Below, piece after piece: positions 10,261 to 19,844 of a DNA stretch of 64,000 bases (positions are counted from its first letter, which is position 1; each line of letters starts with the position of its first letter). This DNA comes from Thermococcus nautili (lineage in GTDB: Archaea; Methanobacteriota_B; Thermococci; Thermococcales; Thermococcaceae), in the NCBI RefSeq assembly GCF_000585495.1, contig NZ_CP007264.1:558001-622000 (forward strand). The letters run 5' to 3'. The notes under the pieces were generated by a model that was not told the origin of the DNA, ran no database searches, and worked only from the letters and a program-made list of their open reading frames with translations. Made by a program: the position numbers and the translations under genes.

Positions 10261-10276
10261 TGCCCCCTTTTCTACC

Positions 10277-10303
10277 CAATTTTGACCAAAAAGATTTATT
10301 TTT
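10277..10303 (+). promoter_or_regulatory. htpX promoter sharing a motif with the thermosome promoter
   Basis: CAATTTTGACCAAAAA (10277-10292) immediately precedes an AT-rich TATA box (GATTTATTTTT). It closely resembles CAATTTGAACCAAAAA at 8530-8545 in front of the thermosome. Confidence 0.6.
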
Positions 10304-10333
10304 CGCCATTGTATTCTTCTCCGGGGTGAGACC

Positions 10334-11209
10334 ATGGGGCTCGAAATGTGGCTCCGAACGGGGCTGTTGATGGCAATCCTCACCGGACTGCTTATGGGAA
10401 TCGGCTACCTCTTCGGAGGGCCCAGCTTAGCGTTCATAATGTTCCTCTTCGCCATGCTCTTCAATTTCATAACCTACTGGTACAGCGACAAAATCGTCCT
10501 GAGCTGGTACAACGCGAGGATAGTTGACGAAACCGAGGCCCCAGAGCTCTACGCGATAGTCAGGAACCTCGCCGAGAGGGCAGGGCTTCCGATGCCCAGG
10601 ATAGCGATAATCCCGACCGAAACTCCAAACGCCTTCGCCACGGGAAGGGACCCGAAGCACGCGGTCGTCGCCGTAACCCAGGGACTCCTCAGAATCCTCG
10701 ACAGGGACGAGCTTGAAGCAGTCCTCGGCCACGAGCTGACCCACATCAAGAACAGGGACATCCTCATCGGAACCATCGCCGCGGCCATGGCTGGGGCGAT
10801 AATGCAGCTCGCCTACTGGGCGCGCTGGATAGCGATATTCGGCTCCTACGACGACAGGGAGGACGGTGGAAACATAATCGCCGCAATCCTCGTGGCCATA
10901 CTCGCACCAATCGCGGCGATGCTGATTCAAGCCGCTATAAGCCGTTCAAGGGAGTTCCTTGCAGACGAAGGCGGTGCAAAGCTCAGCGGAAAGCCCTGGG
11001 CTCTGGCCAGCGCGCTCCTCAAGATTGAGCAGGCCGTTCGCTACAGGCCGATGCGCGAGGGCAACCCGGCAACTGCCCACATGTTCATCATCAACCCCTT
11101 CAGGGGAATGAGCATCGCCGAGCTGTTCTCAACGCACCCGCCGACGGAGAAGAGAATCGAGAGGCTCAGGAAGATAGCGGAGGAAATGGGCTACGTCCCC
11201 AACTTCTGA
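10334..11209 (+). CDS. htpX: HtpX-family membrane metalloprotease (M48)
   Basis: This 291-residue protein has two N-terminal membrane segments (residues about 8-50), then a zinc-protease domain with [10 protein letters not shown] near residues 133-142, and a further pair of hydrophobic segments (about 145-205). A downstream [11 protein letters not shown] holds the third zinc ligand (Glu). HtpX degrades damaged membrane proteins. The start follows GGGGTGA. It lies downstream of the thermosome with its own promoter, consistent with a proteostasis role. Confidence 0.95.
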   Translation: MGLEMWLRTGLLMAILTGLLMGIGYLFGGPSLAFIMFLFAMLFNFITYWYSDKIVLSWYNARIVDETEAPELYAIVRNLAERAGLPMPRIAIIPTETPNAFATGRDPKHAVVAVTQGLLRILDRDELEAVLGHELTHIKNRDILIGTIAAAMAGAIMQLAYWARWIAIFGSYDDREDGGNIIAAILVAILAPIAAMLIQAAISRSREFLADEGGAKLSGKPWALASALLKIEQAVRYRPMREGNPATAHMFIINPFRGMSIAELFSTHPPTEKRIERLRKIAEEMGYVPNF

Positions 11210-11217
11210 TTCGATTT

Positions 11218-11258
11218 TTGCATAATCGTTTAATTCTTCAATCTCTTTATTTATGCAA
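11218..11258. repeat. Inverted repeat after htpX
   Basis: Eight-base arms TTGCATAA (11218-11225) and TTATGCAA (11251-11258) are separated by 25 nt of T-rich sequence. This may be a weak terminator for htpX; T tracts surround it. Confidence 0.35.
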
Positions 11259-11336
11259 TTCTGCTGAAAACTGCAGGTTGCGCTTCTCGACGATATGCAT
11301 TTAAACGTTAGCGCCCAACTCTTAACGGTGATGAAC

Positions 11337-12479
11337 ATGAAAGCCGTAAAGGCAACTCTTCTCTACGATGGCCTCGGCAACGTCCAGAGGGATGTTTACG
11401 TCGTTTTCGATAAAAACATCGTGGACGTAACGAAGGAGAAGCCAAAGGAAGCCGAGGTAATCGCCGAGGGTGTCGTTACTCCGGCCTTCATAGACGGCCA
11501 CAGCCACATTGGAATGGACCGCTACGGAGAGCCCTACCAGGAGGGCGAGGCCAACGAGCAGATGGATTCGGTTCTTCCACTCGTCGATGCGCTCTACTCC
11601 ATCTACATGGATGATAAGGCCTTCAAACACTCCATCGAGTTCGGCGTGCTCTACTCCTCGGTCCTGCCGGGAAGCGGTAACATCATCGGCGGAAAGGCGG
11701 TCTTCATAAAGAACTACGGGCGAGACATCGAGGACGCTTTCATCCAGTACGCGGGCGTTAAAGCTGCTTTCGGCTACAACCCGCGCTCGACCACGAGCTG
11801 GAAGGGAACGAGGCCGACCACGAGAATGGGCGCGATAGGAATCCTTCTCAACTGGCTCATCAAAACCCAGAAGACGATAGCGCTCCTCGAAAAGGGCAAG
11901 AAGGAGCCTGAGGAAGTCGAGCCGACCGTTGAAGCGCTAATCCCTGTCCTCAAGGGCGAACTCCCGCTCCGCGTCCACGTGCATAAAGAGGACGACATAG
12001 CTGCTCTGCTGATGATTAAGAGAAAGTTCGGGCTGAAGATTACCATCGAGCACGCCGGCGACGTCCACAGCAGGGAGACCTTCGAGAAGATTAAGGCCGA
12101 GGGCGTTCCGGTTATCTACGGCCCATTTGACAGCCACCCCTACAAGGTGGAACTCAAGCACGAGGACTGGAAGAACGCCAGGTACTTGCTCGAGGTCAGG
12201 CCCCTCTTCGGCCTCATGAGCGACCACCCGGTCACGCTCCAGGCGAACCTCTACCTCCAGCTCAGGCACTTCATAAGGCTCGGCATGAGCAAGGCGGAAG
12301 CTATAAAGGTAATCACCCACAACAACGCGAAGATACTCGGCGTCGACGACAGGCTCGGAAGCGTAGAGAAGGGCAAGTGGGCTTCTCTGGTAGTCTGGAA
12401 CGGAGACCCGTTCAGTCTCGAGAACTACCCGACGCACGTCTTCGCTGAGGGCGAGCTTATTCACGAGGCGGACTGGTGA
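11337..12479 (+). CDS. Amidohydrolase family protein (imidazolonepropionase-like)
   Basis: About 380 residues. The metal-dependent amidohydrolase fold is marked by GHSHIG (residues about 51-56), a carboxylate or lysine ligand region in the barrel, HVHKEDD, IEHAGD and SDHP (the final catalytic Asp), and a C-terminal composite strand domain (GSVEKGKWASLVVWNGDP). The family hydrolyses cyclic amides or deaminates; the substrate cannot be read. The start was chosen because GGTGAT (11327-11332) is well placed for the ATG at 11337 and a TATA box (GCATTTAAACG) lies about 35 nt upstream. The longer frame from 11295 would begin upstream of that promoter. Confidence 0.88.
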   Translation: MKAVKATLLYDGLGNVQRDVYVVFDKNIVDVTKEKPKEAEVIAEGVVTPAFIDGHSHIGMDRYGEPYQEGEANEQMDSVLPLVDALYSIYMDDKAFKHSIEFGVLYSSVLPGSGNIIGGKAVFIKNYGRDIEDAFIQYAGVKAAFGYNPRSTTSWKGTRPTTRMGAIGILLNWLIKTQKTIALLEKGKKEPEEVEPTVEALIPVLKGELPLRVHVHKEDDIAALLMIKRKFGLKITIEHAGDVHSRETFEKIKAEGVPVIYGPFDSHPYKVELKHEDWKNARYLLEVRPLFGLMSDHPVTLQANLYLQLRHFIRLGMSKAEAIKVITHNNAKILGVDDRLGSVEKGKWASLVVWNGDPFSLENYPTHVFAEGELIHEADW

Positions 12480-12516
12480 GTTAAGCCTTTTACCTCCTTT
12501 TTGTTATTCTGTTTCT

Positions 12517-13320
12517 TCAGAGGTCAACACTTCTCGTCATCGCGCCGTCTATGACGACTGTGGAGCCGAGCATGTATTCGGCATCATCGCTGAGCAGAAA
12601 GGCCACGAGCGAGCCGAGTTCGCTCCACCTCCCGGTTCTGTGGAGGGGCGTCCTGCCGAGCACCTCGCGTTCCCACGTCTCCTCGAAGGGCTCTCCTCTC
12701 GCCTCGGCAACCGCCCTGAGGTTCTCCCGCGCACCGGGCGTGTCAAAACTGCCGAGCAGAACGGAATAGGCCCGGATTCCCTTGCTTCCGTATGTCCTCG
12801 AAACGCTCTTCGCCAGCTGAACAAGTCCGGCGCGCGTTACATCGGCAAGAACGAGCGGCGGCATGGGCTCCTTTATCGAGACGGAGTTAAGGTAGACGAG
12901 AACGCCCTTCCGCTTCCTTTCGAGCCACGTTTGAACCAGGAGGGTCGTTAGATAGCCCGGCGCGACCGTGTGAAGGGCTGAAGCTTCAATCCAGTCGATA
13001 TAACCCGCTTCGTGGAGGAGGCACGGCTCACAGCGGACGTTGCCGGCGTTCCAGACGAGGGCGTCAACTCCCCCAAGGAGCTCCCAGCTTTCTTTTACGA
13101 GGTTCTCAAGGTCGCGCTGGTCAAAAAGATTAGCCTCAACGGCGTAAACCTCGCCGTAGCCCGAGAGCTCGTCGAGGGCCTTTCTCAGGTTTTCCCTGTT
13201 TCTGGAGCTTATAACAACCCTCGCGTTCCTCCTCAAAAGCTCCCGCGCGACGTTGAAGCCTATCCCGCGCGAGGAAGCCGTCACTATTACGCCCATTCCC
13301 CCAAGGTCAACCTCAATCAT
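12517..13320 (-). CDS. Short-chain dehydrogenase/reductase, atypical active site
   Basis: This 267-residue Rossmann-fold protein has TASSRGIGFNVA as the nucleotide-binding loop near residues 14-25, and the NAG and catalytic-region Ser (YLNSVS). Where the usual YxxxK is expected, the sequence reads VLADVTRAGL, with no Tyr or Lys in register. This resembles the SDR subgroup with an LSNxxR-like segment. Its redox chemistry may therefore differ from classical SDRs. It ends in a normal C-terminal region (FLLSDDAEYMLGSTVVIDGAM). The substrate is unknown. It stands alone, divergent from the FAD oxidoreductase. Confidence 0.85.
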   Translation of the reverse strand: MIEVDLGGMGVIVTASSRGIGFNVARELLRRNARVVISSRNRENLRKALDELSGYGEVYAVEANLFDQRDLENLVKESWELLGGVDALVWNAGNVRCEPCLLHEAGYIDWIEASALHTVAPGYLTTLLVQTWLERKRKGVLVYLNSVSIKEPMPPLVLADVTRAGLVQLAKSVSRTYGSKGIRAYSVLLGSFDTPGARENLRAVAEARGEPFEETWEREVLGRTPLHRTGRWSELGSLVAFLLSDDAEYMLGSTVVIDGAMTRSVDL

Positions 13321-13373
13321 GGTAGCGCATACGGGGGTGGGCTAATAACCTTTGTCCCCCTGACAAATTAGGC

Positions 13374-13389
13374 TTCCCGAATTTGGGAA
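13374..13389. promoter_or_regulatory. Imperfect 16-bp palindrome, possible operator
   Basis: TTCCCGAATTTGGGAA has 5-bp perfect outer arms and lies in the divergent region between the SDR gene and the FAD oxidoreductase gene. Confidence 0.35.
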
Positions 13390-13457
13390 ATCTCCGTCAC
13401 TATGGCAAAGTTTTTGAAGAAAGAAACTTAAATTGCAAAACCTTCGGTTTTCAACAG

Positions 13458-13471
13458 GTTTTTCGAAAAAC
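13458..13471. promoter_or_regulatory. Perfect 14-bp palindrome downstream of the oxidoreductase promoter
   Basis: GTTTTTCGAAAAAC is its own reverse complement. It lies about 25 nt after the TATA-like ACTTAAATT (about 13427) and before the GGGGGTGAT ribosome binding site, a position suited to a repressor. Confidence 0.5.
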
Positions 13472-13486
13472 TTTGGGGGTGATAAA

Positions 13487-14533
13487 GTGAGGTTCTACAT
13501 CTGCAGGGAGAAGAGCGAGCCAAAGCCCTTCAAGGTCGCAATCATTGGCGCAGGCCCGGCTGGGCTGACGGCCGCCGGCTACCTTGCGTGCAGGGGCTAC
13601 GAGGTTCACGTCTACGACAAGATGCCAGAGGGAGGAGGAATGGTAGCCTTTGCAATTCCAGAGGTTAGAATACCAATAAAGACAGTTAGAGAGGGCGTTA
13701 AAGACCTCGAAAAGCTCGGCGTGAACTTCCACTTCAGGGCGAAGGTCATCTACGACTCCCCGCGGGAGCTTGGAGACGAGTGGGCTGAGCACTTCGTATC
13801 GCTCGAGAGACTGCTCGGTGAGTTCGACGCCCTTCTCATTGCAACGGGCGCTTGGCGTCCGAGGAAGCTGAAGGTTCCGGGCGTTGATTTGCCAGGCGTT
13901 TACGACGCGCTTAAGCTGCTCCACCACATAAAGATGGCGAGGATAGGCTACTACCCCTGGGACCGCGTTCCCGACTTGAAGGGCAAGCACGTCGTCATAA
14001 TCGGAGCGGGCTACACCGCGGTTGACGTGGCAATTGAATCGAGGCTCCTCGGTGCTGAAAAAGTCACGATGGTCTACCGCCGTTCCCTCGAGCGGAGCTA
14101 CGCGAAGGCCGAAATCAGGAAGCTCATAGAGGAGGGTCTTGAGTTCATCGAGATGGCCTCACCCGTAAGAATCATCGGCGAAAGCAGGGCCGAAGGGGTT
14201 GAGTTTGCGAGGACGAAAATCGTCGAGGGAAGCGTCGTGACAACCGACGAGAGGTTCATCGTTGACGCCGATGTTGTGGCTTATGCCATCGGCCAGTTGC
14301 CAACGAGTCCGATTCGAGAAGTCGTTTGTGCGAATGAAGAAATCCTCAAGGAGGCGGGAATCTTCTTCGCAGGGGACGTCGTCGCGCCGAGGAACATCGG
14401 AACGGCGATGCGTGAAGGGAGAGCGAGGGCGAAGGAGATAGAGGAGTGGCTCACAAAGAAGGCGCCGAAAAAGGTCTTCCCCGTCCCCGTTACCGCCAGG
14501 CTGATAGGCTCCGTCCTGAGCGGGAAGTGCTGA
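13487..14533 (+). CDS. FAD/NAD(P)-dependent oxidoreductase of the GltB/SudA/NfnB type
   Basis: About 348 residues from a GTG that follows GGGGGTGAT; the upstream ATG would lie inside the promoter. There are two dinucleotide-binding motifs: IGAGPAGLTAAGYLA for FAD (about residues 21-35) and IGAGYTAVDVA for NAD(P) (about 172-182). A GGGMVAFAIPEVRIP block and an FAGDV segment (about 285) are typical of glutamate synthase small-subunit-like enzymes. The cysteine-rich N-terminal iron-sulfur domain of those proteins is missing, so it is a core-only version. The partner is not encoded nearby and the electron acceptor is unknown. Confidence 0.87.
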   Translation: MRFYICREKSEPKPFKVAIIGAGPAGLTAAGYLACRGYEVHVYDKMPEGGGMVAFAIPEVRIPIKTVREGVKDLEKLGVNFHFRAKVIYDSPRELGDEWAEHFVSLERLLGEFDALLIATGAWRPRKLKVPGVDLPGVYDALKLLHHIKMARIGYYPWDRVPDLKGKHVVIIGAGYTAVDVAIESRLLGAEKVTMVYRRSLERSYAKAEIRKLIEEGLEFIEMASPVRIIGESRAEGVEFARTKIVEGSVVTTDERFIVDADVVAYAIGQLPTSPIREVVCANEEILKEAGIFFAGDVVAPRNIGTAMREGRARAKEIEEWLTKKAPKKVFPVPVTARLIGSVLSGKC

Positions 14534-14539
14534 CGAAAG

Positions 14540-15580
<1,041 letters not shown>

Positions 15581-15619
15581 GGTTATATCCAGAAAAGGCA
15601 ACTAAGAACTGGTGAAAGC

Positions 15620-15853
15620 ATGGAAGAGGTCATCCTCAGAGTCAGGTTGCCCAAGGGCATTAACGAGGATACACGACGGGCTATTGAGAGGGAACTTGAA
15701 CTTGAAGCGTTGAGGATATACCTTGAACTTAAATCAAAGAAAAAACGCGAGAAGCGCTCGATTGAAGAATACATGGGAGTATTTGGGCAGGCATCTCCTG
15801 AGGAGCTCGACGCCTACGCTCTGGAGGCTGAGGGCTTTGAGGACGTACATTGA
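15620..15853 (+). CDS. Antitoxin-like protein of a VapBC-type pair
   Basis: This 77-residue charged, mostly helical protein overlaps the following PIN-domain frame by 17 nt, the classical antitoxin-first arrangement. It lacks an obvious ribbon-helix-helix or AbrB N-terminus, but length, charge and position fit a Thermococcales VapB-like antitoxin. GGTGA precedes the ATG, and GGTTATATCC (about 15580) is a likely TATA box inside the end of dys. With the toxin frame broken, it may be an orphan antitoxin. Confidence 0.7.
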   Translation: MEEVILRVRLPKGINEDTRRAIERELELEALRIYLELKSKKKREKRSIEEYMGVFGQASPEELDAYALEAEGFEDVH

Positions 15854-16288
15854 CGCAAACGTCATTTACAACTTTCTATTCACGACGCCTTTGACCGCGA
15901 GGGCAAAAGAGATACTGACTTTGGACGATGAGCTAATTATCTCCCCGATTTCAATCAACGAGGCAGTTTACGTCTCCTTCAGGAAGCTCGCCAAAGAGAA
16001 ACATGGAATCTCCAATATCTACGATGCAAAGCGATTCTCAAGACACCAGCTGGTTCAAAACTGGTTGAAACGGCGTTTTCCATGGTCTTGGGCCTCGTTG
16101 GAGATGCGGGGATTGATATTCTACCCGATGAGGATAGGACTGAGATAATAAAGGAAGTTGCCACAATATACGGCCTCCTACCAAGCGATGCCACAATCCT
16201 TGCAACCTGCATAAAGCACGGAATTCCGAGGATAGCAACTTTTGACTCCGACTTTGAGAACATTGATGTGATTGAGGTCGTTAAATAG
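15837..16288 (+). pseudogene. VapC-like PIN-domain toxin, frameshifted
   Basis: The reading frame begins at a TTG (15837, M-R-T-Y-I-D-A-N-V with the first catalytic Asp) and continues through SINEAVYV to IYDAKR, then loses homology. From about 16033 the match continues in another frame (LKTPAGSKLVETAF), through YGLLPSDATI and RIATFDSDFE, which carry the remaining catalytic acids, to the stop at 16288. The span is 452 nt, one short of 151 codons. Adding one T at CGATTCTC (about 16034) would restore a single frame. So this looks like a 1-nt deletion in a RNase toxin, unless it is a sequencing error or programmed frameshift. Confidence 0.82.
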
Positions 16289-16345
16289 TTTGCATCACCA
16301 CTGCAAGCTCTTTTCTCTTTGCGTAGAGAGCGCAAGTTCGAGTGT

Positions 16346-16378
16346 AGTGATAACTGCTATGATAATTCCGTTATCACT
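16346..16378. terminator. Inverted repeat between vapC and tiaS, possible shared terminator
   Basis: The 9-base arms AGTGATAAC (16346-16354) and GTTATCACT (16370-16378) form a perfect stem around 15 nt. It overlaps the tiaS stop codon and lies between two convergent units. Confidence 0.4.
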
Positions 16379-17660
16379 TTGAATTCTCCAGAGCCTCCAA
16401 AACCCTTTCCTCCCCCCCCGGCAACACCAGAGGCCTCGACAGGTGCTTCCTCGCGTCGGGGGGAACCTCGTAAATCTTCATCTCAAGCTCGCGGGGGACC
16501 TCCACCGGAATCAGCTTCTTCGGCATTCTGTAGCCACAGCGCTTGCACTTTAGGTAGTCGCCCTTGCTCTTCATCGTTCCTCCACAGCGCGGGCACTTGG
16601 GCTTTCTATACTCGATTTTCGGGACGAGCTTCACCGGGTAGAACTTCTCAAGGTTGAGGGTCAAGACGCCCTCGTGCTCCTTAACCCCTCCAGCGGCGAT
16701 GATTTCATCACCGGGCAGGAGCTTCCGAACGTAGTTCCTGAACTTCTTCGTCGGCTCGAAGGCCGCCACCCTGATTTTTCCGGTCTCGTCCTCAAGCTCG
16801 AAGAAAACGTGCCTCCCACGCTCCCAGTATGGCCTGGAAACCCTTCCTCTGACGACCGCGCTGTCGTATAGCTTCAGCTCGCCGATTTTTTTGGGAGTCA
16901 GATGGTCGTCGGTGTTCTGGTTCGTCTTGTAGAGCTGGTAGAAGGCAACGGGCTCCTCAAAGCGAACCATCTCAAAGGTCTGGAGAACCCTTCCCCGGTC
17001 AATTCCCCTGATTCCGACGAGAACGGGGTCCTTGCCGTGGGGGGCTATGAGGACGGTTCTCTTGTAGGGGTCAACGTTATCGTAGGTGAAGGGATAGCTC
17101 CACCTGTCGGCCAGAAACACGCTCTCGGCGTCGACTTTTCTCTCCTTTCCCCAGTTCTCCGGCTCGCGGTAAGCTAAAAGCTCGTAGGTGAAGGTCTTTA
17201 AAGGGTAGCCGATTGAAGCAAGCGCGCCGATTATGCCCCTGCCGAGCTTGAACTTGAAGGTTTCCGCCCCAACCTCCCTCGCAACATTCTCGGCCTCCTC
17301 GATGGCAACGTGCTCCCTCAAAGCTTTGAGCGAGAACTCCCTCAGTCTTTCGGGGATTTCGCCTTCGAAAAAGGCGACGCCTGGGTTGGTGTTCTCGTGT
17401 GTGAAATCCGCAAGCTGATTAACGTAGAACAGCACGAGGTCCTTAACCTCAGGGACAATCTCCTCATCAACCTCGAAGGTCATCGCAACCGCTCCGTTCC
17501 CGCGCGTCTTGTAGGGGATGTTCGGGTTCAGCCTTATCAGCCTCGGCAGGTCAATGGGCTCGGCTAAGCGCGACAGCTCGCGGTAGAGGAGCGCGCCGAG
17601 GTAGGTCGTGCACATGCCGTTGGGTGAGTCCGTGTCGTCGAGTCCGATGTGGAGGAGCAT
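16374..17660 (-). CDS. tiaS: tRNA(Ile2) 2-agmatinylcytidine synthetase TiaS
   Basis: About 428 residues from the ATG giving [13 protein letters not shown], the family's typical N-terminus (the kinase-like domain binding ATP). The middle holds a ferredoxin-like domain. An OB-fold follows ([11 protein letters not shown] through [10 protein letters not shown]), and a C-terminal zinc ribbon (CPRCGG...CKRCGY). TiaS attaches agmatine to C34 of tRNA-Ile so that it reads AUA. The longer frame to 17699 would begin upstream of the TATA-like TTTTTAAG (about 17683), which sits about 25 nt from the chosen ATG and suggests a leaderless mRNA. Confidence 0.95.
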   Translation of the reverse strand: MLLHIGLDDTDSPNGMCTTYLGALLYRELSRLAEPIDLPRLIRLNPNIPYKTRGNGAVAMTFEVDEEIVPEVKDLVLFYVNQLADFTHENTNPGVAFFEGEIPERLREFSLKALREHVAIEEAENVAREVGAETFKFKLGRGIIGALASIGYPLKTFTYELLAYREPENWGKERKVDAESVFLADRWSYPFTYDNVDPYKRTVLIAPHGKDPVLVGIRGIDRGRVLQTFEMVRFEEPVAFYQLYKTNQNTDDHLTPKKIGELKLYDSAVVRGRVSRPYWERGRHVFFELEDETGKIRVAAFEPTKKFRNYVRKLLPGDEIIAAGGVKEHEGVLTLNLEKFYPVKLVPKIEYRKPKCPRCGGTMKSKGDYLKCKRCGYRMPKKLIPVEVPRELEMKIYEVPPDARKHLSRPLVLPGGEERVLEALENSK

Positions 17661-17682
17661 GGTTGGAGAAAAGAGAGAGGGC

Positions 17683-18768
17683 TTAAAAATTAAACGCAAG
17701 GATGAGACCCGCGGAGATTACGAGGACGACGATGAAGTACGGCAGGGAGCACCTGTGGAAGTCTCTCAGCGAAACCCGTGCTATTCTAACCGCTATTAGG
17801 TTGGCAAGGGAGCCGACGACCGTGCCAGTTCCTCCCGCGTTCACACCCACAGCTAAGGGAAGCCACGCGGGTTTGGAGCCGAGGAAGACAACCGTCGCCG
17901 GGACGTTGCTTATCAGCTGACTTAATCCTGCAGACGCCAGAACGAGGCCGACCCCTCCGGTCGGGAGCGAGAGACCCGCTTTGATGAGAAGCGTCGAGAG
18001 CTCGTTGAAGTCGATAAAGATGAACGCGAAGGTGAGCACGAGCGCCCAGTCGAAGCTTAGAAGAACGTCCCGCTCAAGGAGAAGAAAGGCCAGCAGGGTG
18101 AGCGCAATCGAGAGCTCGTGCCTCCCCGTTTCGCCGAGGTAGACGTTGAGGCCGAGGAGAAGGGCCGAGACAAGAAACAGGTCCTTTCTGAAGGCAACCG
18201 GGGGAAGGGAGCGGACGGAGAGCGGTTCATCGGGAGTAAGGAAGACGATTGCCAGCAACAGGCTGAGCCAGAGGAGGACGAAGGGGAGCATACCCCTGAT
18301 GAATGCAAAGAAGCCCAAACCGTACTCGCGCCAGATTATGATGTTCTGCGGGTTCCCTATCGGCGTCAGGGCGGAACCGACGTTCGCCGCTATCGCCGAG
18401 AGTGTTACCGCCCTCGCCTTGTCCATCCCGGAGAGCTCCGAGAGGGCCACGACAAGGGGAATGAAGACAAGCATTGCTGTATCGTTCATTATCAGTGCCG
18501 AGGAGAGGGCTATAGTTGGAAGCAGGAGGAGAAGCAGTCTTCTGCTCGAACCATTTGTCCGTTCAACGAGCCTCGGCGCGAGCCTGTTGAAGACTCCCGA
18601 AAGCTCGAGGCCCTTCGAGGTTATGATTAAAGCGGTGATGAGGCTCAGGCTTCCCCAGTCAACGAGGCCTGGCGTCCTTCCGGGGAGGGAGCGGTCTACC
18701 AGGACTAACCCGGCGTAGAGGAGGAGCAGAAGGCTCAGGAACCACTCCCTTTTCAGGAAGTCTTTCAG
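17683..18768 (-). CDS. ArsB/NhaD-type (ion transporter superfamily) permease lacking a standard start codon
   Basis: A polytopic membrane protein of about 361 residues, roughly ten membrane segments. It contains [11 protein letters not shown] and [21 protein letters not shown], the repeated substrate-binding hairpin typical of ArsB, NhaD and SLC13 carriers. The substrate could be arsenite, Na+/H+ or a dicarboxylate. Homologous membrane segments extend well upstream of the first ATG (18489). Going upstream the frame stays open to a TGA at about 18783-18785, but contains no ATG, GTG or TTG. The end given is a CTG (18768) placed as a guess. The neighbouring gene ends in ATG-TAG right at this point, so the start may be non-canonical or mutated. 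Confidence 0.75.
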   Translation of the reverse strand: MKDFLKREWFLSLLLLLYAGLVLVDRSLPGRTPGLVDWGSLSLITALIITSKGLELSGVFNRLAPRLVERTNGSSRRLLLLLLPTIALSSALIMNDTAMLVFIPLVVALSELSGMDKARAVTLSAIAANVGSALTPIGNPQNIIIWREYGLGFFAFIRGMLPFVLLWLSLLLAIVFLTPDEPLSVRSLPPVAFRKDLFLVSALLLGLNVYLGETGRHELSIALTLLAFLLLERDVLLSFDWALVLTFAFIFIDFNELSTLLIKAGLSLPTGGVGLVLASAGLSQLISNVPATVVFLGSKPAWLPLAVGVNAGGTGTVVGSLANLIAVRIARVSLRDFHRCSLPYFIVVLVISAGLILAFNF

Positions 18769-18769
18769 C

Positions 18770-19231
18770 CTACATGCCGTGTCGCCTCACCTCTTCGGTT
18801 AGATGGTAATCCGGAATCAGCTCGCTTCCGTCCGCCGAGACGCGGACGTGCAGGATTATAAAGCTTTTCCACGCCACCGGCACGACCCAGCAGTCCTCCG
18901 GCTCCCTGAACTCCGCCCCCTCGAGGACGTGGGCCTCTTTGAGAACCTCGTTTATCCTCTCGCGAGCACCATCTGCGCAGGGCTCCGCATGGGGCGGTGC
19001 GCCCTTGGGACTGGGATTGCCCGTTCGCGGGTCGTAGTGAACCCTGTCTATCGCGAAGTCGAGGTAGAGAACCGGAACGTCCACGTGGTCTGGGTGAACT
19101 ATCGGCTCTCCCGCCCTGAAGAAGGGCAGTGCCTGCCTGACGAGCTCTATTGCTTTTTCAGCATCTTCCGGCTTGAGGATTCGGCTCTTCCTTTCGGGCG
19201 TTCGCCTTATCGGGGGAAACGGCGCGCTCAC
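18770..19231 (-). CDS. Conserved hypothetical protein
   Basis: This 153-residue soluble protein is proline-rich at the N-terminus and has alternating helix and strand segments. Conserved-looking features are HPDHVDVPVLYLDFAIDRVHYDP and a C-terminal strand pair (VVPVAWKSFIILHVRVSADGSELIPDY). No family recognised. It starts at a GTG preceded by GGTGGTGAAAG and overlaps the DUF998 gene stop (GTGA), so the three genes DUF998, this and the permease probably form one operon. Confidence 0.72.
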   Translation of the reverse strand: MSAPFPPIRRTPERKSRILKPEDAEKAIELVRQALPFFRAGEPIVHPDHVDVPVLYLDFAIDRVHYDPRTGNPSPKGAPPHAEPCADGARERINEVLKEAHVLEGAEFREPEDCWVVPVAWKSFIILHVRVSADGSELIPDYHLTEEVRRHGM

Positions 19232-19770
19232 CTTTCACCACCTCCGGAAAGCGCAACGACGAGGGTGAAGACCATAACGAGGATAATTTCATAGGTTTCC
19301 AAGAGGGCCGTTGAGGGCCACTTGAAAAATGCCCCTATAACCGCGAGGGCAAAGAGAACGAGCGAGGCGACCCTAACGTTTCTCCTCGAGCCGAGGCCGT
19401 AAATCAAAGTCCCCAGGAAGAACTGGACGAAGAAGTACGTCGAGACGAAGACGTGGGGCTTCGTTCCCTCGTGGAATATCCCTATCAGGGCCAGGAAGAT
19501 GGCCGAGACGCTTATGTAGGCTCCTCCAACGGTCTGGGCTTTGTTGAGTGCCGTTGAGATTAGATAGACCGCGAAGGCCAGCACGAAGAACGAGGTAACC
19601 ACCAGGCCAGCGTTGTAAATCCAGGGCGAGTTCGCCCTAGCCCCTCCGAGGTCGCTCAGCGCGTTCCTCCAGAAGGAGAACCAGGGGTTTCGGCTTACGC
19701 TCCAGGCAACGAAGAGCCAGTAGACAAGACCGCCCGCAAAACCGCTCCATGCGAGTTTTTTCGAGACCAT
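19228..19770 (-). CDS. DUF998 family membrane protein
   Basis: This 180-residue protein has five to six hydrophobic membrane segments. Its N-terminus (WFSFWRNALSDLGG) carries the conserved NxLSDLG signature of DUF998 between the first two segments. Function is unknown. It is the first gene of a minus-strand set with the hypothetical protein and ArsB-type permease, and is divergent from the nitroreductase. Confidence 0.85.
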   Translation of the reverse strand: MVSKKLAWSGFAGGLVYWLFVAWSVSRNPWFSFWRNALSDLGGARANSPWIYNAGLVVTSFFVLAFAVYLISTALNKAQTVGGAYISVSAIFLALIGIFHEGTKPHVFVSTYFFVQFFLGTLIYGLGSRRNVRVASLVLFALAVIGAFFKWPSTALLETYEIILVMVFTLVVALSGGGER

Positions 19771-19844
19771 TTTAACCCCCTAATTCCTTCGAGCTTGTGC
19801 GTAAAAACCTTTTATGTTGGTTGAGGACTTCCGTTGGTGGTGGC

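Noticed and set aside
9124-10383. A 419-codon minus-strand frame over the thermosome
   Set aside because: Shadow of the chaperonin gene in a GC-rich genome; no ribosome binding site and no recognisable protein.
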